DNA of 64,000 bases, taken from NCBI RefSeq assembly GCF_001612685.1, contig NZ_BDAY01000042.1, positions 49,296 through 113,295 of the forward strand, read 5' to 3'. The notes beneath the pieces were generated by a model. That model did no database searches. It was not told where the DNA came from and saw only the letters and a list, made by a program, of their open reading frames with translations. Shown here one piece after another: positions 52,201-61,200 of this stretch (its first letter is position 1; each line of letters opens with the position of its first letter). This DNA is from Nocardia altamirensis NBRC 108246 (lineage in GTDB: Bacteria; Actinomycetota; Actinomycetes; Mycobacteriales; Mycobacteriaceae). The position numbers and the translations under genes were made by a program.

Positions 52201-55200
52201 ACCCAGGCGGAGCACGTCGTCGCCGGCATCTTCGCCGACGTGCTGAGCCAGGACCGCATCGGTGTCGACGACAACTTCTTCGACCTCGGCGGCAACTCGC
52301 TGGTCGCCACCCAGGTGGTCGCGCGCATCGGCGCGGCCTTCGGCACCACCGTGGGCGTGCGCGCGCTGTTCGAGACCCCGACGGTGGCCGGGCTGGCGGC
52401 GCAGGCCGACAACGCAGGCCCGAGCTATGGAGCCAGGCCGCCGCTGGTGGCCAAGCAGCTGCCCGAGCGGGTGCCGCTGTCGTTGGCGCAGCGGCGAATC
52501 TGGTTCCTCAACCAGTTCGATCCGACGGTGCCTGCCTACAACCTGCCGTTCGTGCTGCGGCTGCGCGACCAGGTCGATGTGGTGGCGCTGGAGGCCGCGC
52601 TCAGCGACGTGGTAACCAGGCAGCAGTCGCTGCGCACGATCTTCCCCGAGTCCGAAGACGGCGCATACCAGCAGGTGCTGCCCGCCGACCAGGTCGATCT
52701 CGGCATCGAGATCCGGCCGATCGAGGAAGCCCGATTATCCGGCGCGCTCCACGAATTCGCGGCCACCGGCTTCGATGTCTCGCGTGAGCTGCCGATCCGG
52801 GTGCGGATCTACGCGGTGACCGGCGGCAACGACGACGGTGCCGAGTACGTGGTCGCGTTCGTGGTCCACCACATCGCCGCCGACGGCTTCTCGTTCGGGC
52901 CGCTGGCGCGCGATATGGCTGCGGCCTACCTGTCGCGGGTAGCGGGCCGGGCGCCCGACTGGGCGCCGCTGCCGGTGCAGTATCAGGACTTCAGCATCTG
53001 GCAGCGCGAGGTGCTCGGCGCCGAGTCCGATCCCGGCTCGCTGGCGGCGCGCGAAATCGCCTACTGGCGCAGGGCATTGGCCGGGCTGCCCGATCGGCTC
53101 GATCTGCCGGCGGATCGCCCGCGCACCCCGGTGCAGAGCCTGCGCGGCGGCCGCGTCGGGTTAGCGATCGATGCCGAACTGCACCAGCGCCTTTCGGCGC
53201 TGGCCCGCGCCAACAGCGTCAGTCTGTTCATGGTCATGCACGCTTCGCTCGCGGTGCTGCTCGCGCGGCTGTCCGGCACCAGCGACATCGCCATCGGCAC
53301 CCCGGTCGCCGGGCGCGGCGAACCGGCACTCGACGACCTTATCGGCATGTTCGTCAACACGCTGGTGTTGCGGTCCGAGATCGACGGCGCCGAGTCGTTC
53401 ACCGAGTTCCTCACCCGCACCAGGGAAACCGACCTCGCCGCGTTCGCCTTCGCCGACGTGCCGTTCGAGCGTCTGGTCGAGGTGCTCAACCCGGCGCGTT
53501 CGCAGGCCCGCCATCCGCTGTTCCAGGTGCTGCTGTCGTTCCAGGAGCTGTCGCACGCGACAGTCGAATTGCCAGGACTCTCGGTCTCCGCCAATGAGAT
53601 CGACCTCGACATCGCCAGCTTCGACCTGCAGTGGACGATCACCGAAGAACGTGGTGCCGACGGCGCCGCGGCGGGCATGACGGTCACCGTGTCCTACGCC
53701 ACCGACCTGTTCGACGCCGCAACGGTCGCCGCCTTCGGTCGCCGCTATCTGCGCGTGCTCGACACCGTGGCCGCCACACCGGATGCCGCGGTCCGCGAGA
53801 TCGAGCTCCTCGACGCCGAGGAACGCGCGACCGTGCTCACGGGCTGGAATCAGACCGCGCACGACCTGCCTGCCGCGACGATCCTCGACCTGTTCGCCGG
53901 GCAGGTGCCGGCGCGGCCCGACGACCTCGCCGTGCTGTTCGACGATGGTGTCCGCAGCGACGTGGCCTACACGTATGCCGAATTCTCGGCGCGGGTGAAT
54001 CGCTTGGCGCGCAAATTGATCGCCGAGGGCGTCGGCCCCGAAACGCTCGTCGCCGTCGGCATCGGCCGTTCGATGGACATGCTGATCGCCCTCTACGCCA
54101 CCCTGACCGCGGGTGGCGGTTACGTGCCGATCGATCCCGAGCACCCGGCTGCGCGCACCGAGTATGTGCTGGCGACCTCGGCACCGGTTTGCGTGTTGAC
54201 GACCTTGTCCGACAATGTCAGCTCGCCCGACTGTCCCGTGCTCGCCGTCGACGACCTCGACCTGAGCGAGTTCAGTGACGCCAGGGTCACCGACGCCGAC
54301 CGGCGGGCTCCGTTGCGCGCGAGCAACACCGCGTACGTGCTCTACACCTCCGGTTCCACCGGCGCGCCCAAGGGTGTTGCGGTGCAGCACAGTTCGATGC
54401 TCAACCAGATCGCATGGCTCACCGCGGAATACCGGATCGGTCCCGCCGATGTGATCCTGCAGAAGACCCCGGTCACCTTCGACGTGTCGGTGTGGGAGTT
54501 GTTCGGCCCCTTGGCCGCAGGTGCGCGCTTGCTCATTGCCGCACCCGAAGGACAGCACGACCCGAGGTATCTGTCGGAGCTCATCGAACGCCATCAGGTC
54601 ACCATGACCTCGTTCGTGCCTTCGATGCTCCCGGTGTTCGCCGGCGCCGCCTCGACCACCGAATGCGCTTCGCTGCGTGTGGTTCTCGTCAGCGGTGAGG
54701 CGCTGCCCCCTGCCACGGTCGCCGCGTTCCGGCGGTTCTCCACCGCGGCGGTGCACAACCTGTACGGCCCCACCGAATGCACCGTGCATGCCACCGCATG
54801 GCACCTCGACGAGGTCGCACCCGTCTCGGTGCCGATCGGGCGCCCGGTGTGGAACACGCAGGCCTACGTGCTGGACGAGGGCCTCGACCCGGTGCCGGTC
54901 GGCGTGCCCGGCGAGCTGTACCTGGGCGGCGGGCAGACCGCCCGTGGCTACCACGGCCGCCCCGGCCTGAGCGCGGAACGCTTCGTCGCCGACCCGTTCG
55001 GCGCACCGGGCGCTCGGCTGTATCGCACCGGTGACCTGGTGCGCTGGGTGGCGCCGCGCGATCCCGAGCTCGGCTCCGCAGGTGTGCTGGAATTCCTCGG
55101 CCGCAACGACTTCCAGGTGAAGTTCCACGGTCAGCGCATCGAGCTCGGCGAGATCGAGGCCGCACTGCTCGACCATCCGGCCGTCACCCAGGCGGTCGTG

Positions 55201-58200
55201 CGCACCTTCGACACCGTGCTCGGCGATCGGCTCGTTGCCTACGTGGTGAGCGCGGCCGGTCCGGTCGACATCGACAACATCGCGGACAGCCTGCGCCGCA
55301 GGCTGCCCGCGTACATGGTGCCGTCGGCCATCGTGGTGCTGGAAGCGTTGCCGCGCAGCCTGTCCGGCAAGCTCGACCGCAAGGCGCTGCCTGCCCCGAT
55401 GTTCGAGGCCACCGAATTCCGTGCGCCGACAACGTCGATCGAGGAGATCGTCGCGGGGATCTTCGGTGACGTGCTCGGCATCGCCAGGGTCGGGGTCGAC
55501 GACGACTTCTTCGAACTCGGCGGGAACTCACTGATCGCGACCCAGGTTGTCGCCCGCCTCGGCATCGCACTCGACACCAGGGTGCCGGTGCGCATGCTGT
55601 TCGAGGCCCCTTCCGTCGCCGCGCTCGCGGCCACGGTGGCGGCGCAGGTCGGTGACGGCGCACGCAAGGCACTTGTCGCCAAGGTACGGCCCGAACAGGT
55701 GCCGCTTTCGCCTGCCCAGCAGCGCATGTGGTTCCGCAACCGGTTCGACACCGAGTCGGCGGTCAACAACATCCCGCTCGTCATCCGGCTCTCCGGCGAC
55801 CTCGACGTCGCCGCGCTGCAGGTCGCCGTCATCGACGTGATCGACAGGCACGAGTCGCTGCGCACCGTGTTCCCGGAGACCAAGACCGGGCCGGTGCAGG
55901 TGGTACGGGAGGCGGCGCAGATCGTGCCGGATCTGACGCCGATCCCGGTGGCCGAGCACCTGCTGTTCGAGCACCTGGTCGAGCTCGCCTCGGCGGCGTT
56001 CGACGTGGCCACCGAGGTGCCGTTGCGGGCAAAGCTTTTCGAGATCAGCGCGAGCGAGTACGTGCTCGGGGTCGTGGTGCACCATATTTCGGCCGACGAC
56101 TGGTCGATGCGGCCGCTGGCGCGCGACATCATGGAGGCCTACGTCGCCCGCACCTCCTGGCAGGCGCCCGCCTGGCCCGCGCTGCCGGTTCAGTACGCCG
56201 ATTATGTGCTGTGGCAGCGCGAGATCCTCGGCGCCGAGGGCGACCCGAGTTCGCTGATCGCCACGCAGATTCGGTACTGGGCTCGCGAACTCGCAGGCCT
56301 GCCTGCGGAATTGGTGCTTCCATCGGATCGGCCGCGTCCCGCGGTCGCCTCGTATCGAGGCGGCACCTACCCGTTCGTCATCTCCGGTGAAATGCGGCGC
56401 GCGCTGGTCGAACTCGGTCATCGGGGTAGTGCCTCGTTGTTCATGGTGATGCACAGCGCGCTCGCCGTGTTGCTCGCCAGGCTGAGCGGCACCGGCGATA
56501 TCGCCATCGGCACCCCGGTGGCAGGCCGTGGTGAGGCGGCGCTGGACGAGCTGATCGGCATGTTCGTCAACACGCTCGTGCTGCGCACCGACGTTGACGG
56601 CGCGGCGAGCTTCGCCGACCTGCTCGAGCAGGCCCGCGAGACGGACCTGCACGCGTTCGCGCACGCCGAGGTGCCGTTCGAGCGGCTGGTCGAAGTGCTG
56701 CACCCGGCCCGCGCGCAGGCGCGGCACCCGCTGTTCCAAGTGCTGCTGACCTTTCAGAACACCAGGCAGGCCACCGTCGAACTGCCGGGGCTTTCCGTGC
56801 GCGGCGTCGACTACGACACGCGGCTGGCCAAGGTCGATCTGCAGCTGACCTTGCACGAGACCAAGGACGAGCACGGCGAGACCGCCGGGATGTCGGCTGA
56901 ATTCTGTTACGCCGAGGATCTTTTCGATGAGGCGACGGTGGCGGCGTTCGCCCGTCGCCTGGATCGGGTGCTCGCGGCGGTCACCGCCGACCCGGCGGTG
57001 CCGGTCGGCGACATCGATCTGCTCTCGCCCGAGGAGCGCACGCAGGTGCTCGTCGAATGGAACGACACCGCGCGGCAGGTGCCCGCCGAAACGCTGGTTT
57101 CGCTGTTCGACGCGCAAGCGGCGGCCACCCCGGACGCGGTGGCCCTGGTCTTCGACGAGGAGCGGCTCACCTACCGTGAACTGCAGGTGCGGGCCAACCG
57201 GATCGCCAGACAGCTGATCGGCGCCGGTGTCGGACCGGAATCGCTTGTCGCACTGTCGATCCGGGGCTCGAATGAGCTGGTCATCGCGATGTACGCGGTG
57301 CTGCAGACGGGTGCGGCCTATGTGCCGCTCGACCCCGATCAGCCCGCCGACCGGATCGATCACATCATCGACACCGCGCGCCCGCGGATGATCCTGTACC
57401 GCTCCGCGGATGGTTTCGGCATCGACCTGCAGCGCGAGGTCCCGGTCATCGCGATCGAAGGCATCGAGGGTGTGCCTGGCATCGCCACTTCGAGTGGCGA
57501 GCCGCTCACCGATGCCGAGCGCACTCGTCCGCTGCGGCCGGGCCACACCGCCTGCGTCCTGTTCAGCGCCGGGTCGATCGGTCGGCCCGAGGGCGTTGTG
57601 GTCAGCCATCGCGCGATCGTCAACCAGCTGCGCTGGTTGCAGCAGGAGTACCCGATCGGCGGCGGCGACGCGGTGCTGCGGCAGACGCCGGTGGCTCGCG
57701 CCGCGTCGGTGTGGGAGTTCTTCTGGCCCTTGCAGACCGGTGCGCGGCTGGTCGTTGCGAAGCCGGACGGCCACCGGGATCCGGGGTATCTGGCGCAACT
57801 CATCGCCGAACACGGCATCACCACGACGCATTTCGTGCCGTCGATGCTGACGGCATTTGTCGCAACGCTCGGAAACGAGAACCGCGATCTCTTGTCCTGG
57901 CTGCGGCAGATATTCGTCTCGGGCGCCGCGCTGCCCGCGACGACCGCGGTAACGCTGCGCGAGCTGACCGACGCAAGGCTGCACTGCCTGTACGGACCCA
58001 CCGAGGTGGGCGCCGTCACGTATCACGAAGCGACGGGAGCGAATACCGGCTCGGCGCCGATCGGCAGGCCGGTGTGGAACACCCAGGTCTACGTGCTCGA
58101 CGCGCGGTTGCACGCCGTCGCACCTGGTGTCGCAGGCGAGCTCTATTTCGCAGGCGATCAGCTCGCCATCGGCTATCTCGGCCGCACGGGCCGCACGGCG

Positions 58201-61200
58201 GATCGCTTCGTCGCCAATCCCTTCGGTGCGGCGGGCGTGCGGATGTATCGCACCGGCGATCTGGTGCGCTGGGCGGCGGACGGCGTGCTGGAATACCTGG
58301 GTCGCGGCAAGCGCGAGCGCAGGACGGCGCCCCCTCCGGTGTACGCGGCCAAGCGATTCCGGGCACCGACAACGCCGATCGAGGAGATCATCGCGCAAGC
58401 CTTCGGCGAGCTGCTCGGGTGCGAACGCGTCGGCGTGGACGACGACTTCTTCGAGCTCGGCGGCAACCCGCTGGTCGCCACCCAGCTGGTGGCGCGACTT
58501 AGCGTGGCACTGGATGCCGAAATCAGGGTACGTGCGCTGTTCGAGGCGCCGACCGTGGCGGCCTTGGCGGCCCGCTTGCCGTCATGGGTGGCAACCGGTG
58601 CGCGCCAAGCGCTTACGGCGCAGGTCCGGCCCGAGTATCCGCCGCTGTCGCTGGAACAGCAGCGGGTGTGGTTCCTGAACCACTTCGATGCCGGCTCGGC
58701 CGCCGACACCAGCACGGTCGCCCTGCGGCTGACGGGGGCACTGGATCTGGACGCGCTGCGCGGCGCGATCGCCGATGTGGTCGGGCGGCACGAATCCTTG
58801 CGCACCGTTTACCCGTTGCGAGACGGGGTGGCCTATCAGCGGGTGCTGCCCGCGATCAAGGCGATCCCGGACCTGGCGGTCGACCAGGTCGCCGAGGGCG
58901 GCGTGCTCGGCGCCATGGCTGAATTCGTCGAGCGCGGTATCGATGTGGCCGCTGAGCCGCCGCTCCGGCTGCGCACCTACCAGCTCGGCGACCAGGACTA
59001 TGTCCTCGTCCTCGTGGTGCATCACATTGCGGCGGACGACTTCTCGATGCGGCCACTCGTCGGTGATCTGATGACCGCCTACCTGGCGCGCAGCTCGGCG
59101 TCGGAACCGGACTGGGCACCGCCTGCTGTCCACTACGTGGACTTCGCGCTGTGGCAGCGGGAAACGCTTGGTCCGCAGGACGATCCGAACTCGCTGATGT
59201 CTCACCAGCTCGGCTACTGGCGCGCTGCGCTCGACGGGTTGCCCGACGAACTGCGGCTGTCTGCCCGGCCGCGGCCTGCGGTGGCGTCGTATGCGGCGGG
59301 GATACATCGGTTCCGGGTGCCCGGTGCGTTGATCGATGAGCTGAACCGGCTGGCGCACGTGCAGGACGCCACGTTGTTCATGGTGGTGCACAGCGCCTTT
59401 GCCGCGTTGCTCGCCCGGCTCAGCGGCGCAGGCGACATCGCCGTTGGTACCCCGGTCGCGGGCCGTGCCGAACAGGCGCTCGACGGCATGGTCGGCACGT
59501 TCGTCAACACGCTGGTGTTGCGCGCACAGGTCGACGTCGACCAGTCCTTCACTGATCTGTTGGCGCAGGTGCGCACCAACGACCTGCAGGCGTTCGCGCA
59601 TGCTGACCTGCCTTTCGCGCGGTTGGTCGAGGCGCTCGACCCGGTCCGTACGCAGGCCAGGCATCCGCTGTTCCAGGTGCTGCTCGCCTTCCGGAACCAG
59701 AGCAGCGTCGCCATCGAGCTGCCGGGCCTGACGGTGCACGAGCTCGACATCGATCAGCAGACGACGAAGGTCGACCTGCAGCTGTTGCTCAGTGCGGGGT
59801 CCGACAACGCGATGGACGTCGAACTGCGTTACGCGACAGACCTGTTCGACGCCGCGTTCGCCGCGACGTTGGCCGATCGGATGATTCGAGTGTTGCGCGA
59901 GGTTGCCGCCGACGCCGAAATCATGGTGGGAGACATCGAACTGCTCGGTGACGCCGAGCGCACGCTGGTGCTCGAGCAGTGGAACGACACCGAATTCCCC
60001 ATCGACGCGGCGTTGACGTCGCAGTCGGGTGATGCCGCCGCGACACTGGTTTCGCTGTTCGAGGCCCAGGCGGCGCGGACGCCGGACGCTGCGGCGGTGA
60101 CCTACGACAACGTGACGCTGTCCTATGGTGAGCTTGCCGCTCGGGTGCACCGACTGGCGCGCTGGCTGAAGGAAGCTGGCGTCGGTCCGGAATCCTATGT
60201 GGCGCTCGGTATTCGGCGCTCGCTCGACCTCGTCGTCGGCATGTATGCGATCAACGCGGCCGGTGGCGCCTATGTGCCGATGGATCCGGATGATCCGGCC
60301 GAGCGCATCGAACACATTCTCGACACCACCCGCCCGGTCTGCGTGCTGACCTCTGGCGCCGACTTGGACAGCACGGTCGCACGACAGGTCCGCATCGATG
60401 AGCTCGACCTGTCCGGCTTCTCCGACGAACCGCTGACCGACGCGGACCGGCACAAGCCGCTGCGGCCTGCCAACACCGCCTACGTCATCGTCACTTCGGA
60501 CCCGACCGGACCGCCGAAAGGTGTTGCGGTCTCGCACGCCTCGATCGTGAACTGCCTGGTCTGGACGCATGCCGAGTACGGGCTGGCCGCCGACGATGCG
60601 CTGCTGCAGCAGACGCCTGCCACCGTCGACGCGTCGGTGTGGGAGTTCTTCCTGCCGTTGCAGGTCGGCGCCCGACTGGTGCTCGCCACGCCGCACGGCC
60701 ACCGTGATCCGGCGTACCTGCTTCGGGTGATCGCGGAAGAGTCCATCACCACAGTGCAATTCGCGCCATCGCTGCTGGCCAGGTGCGTGGCCGAGGACGC
60801 CATCGGACAGGCGATCACGCTGCGCAACGTGTTTTCCGGCGGTGCCGGGCTGCCCGCGGCCGCCGCACACCGGCTGCGTGCCATGACCGGCGCCCGCCTG
60901 CACAATCTCTACGGCCCCGCCGAAGCCGCAGTCGATGCGACCCATCACGAGGTGACCGACGCTGACACCGGCACGGTGCCGATCGGTGCCCCGGTGTTCA
61001 ACACTCAGGTGTACGTGCTGGATTCGCGGCTGCGCCCGGTTCCGGTTGGCGTCGCGGGCGAGCTGTACCTCGCGGGCGCGCAGCTGGCGCACGGCTATGT
61101 CGGGCGTCCCGACCTGACGACGGAGCGGTTCGTAGCCAATCCGTTCGGCGCCGGTGCGCGCATGTATCGCACGGGTGATCTGGTCCGGTGGATACCCCCT

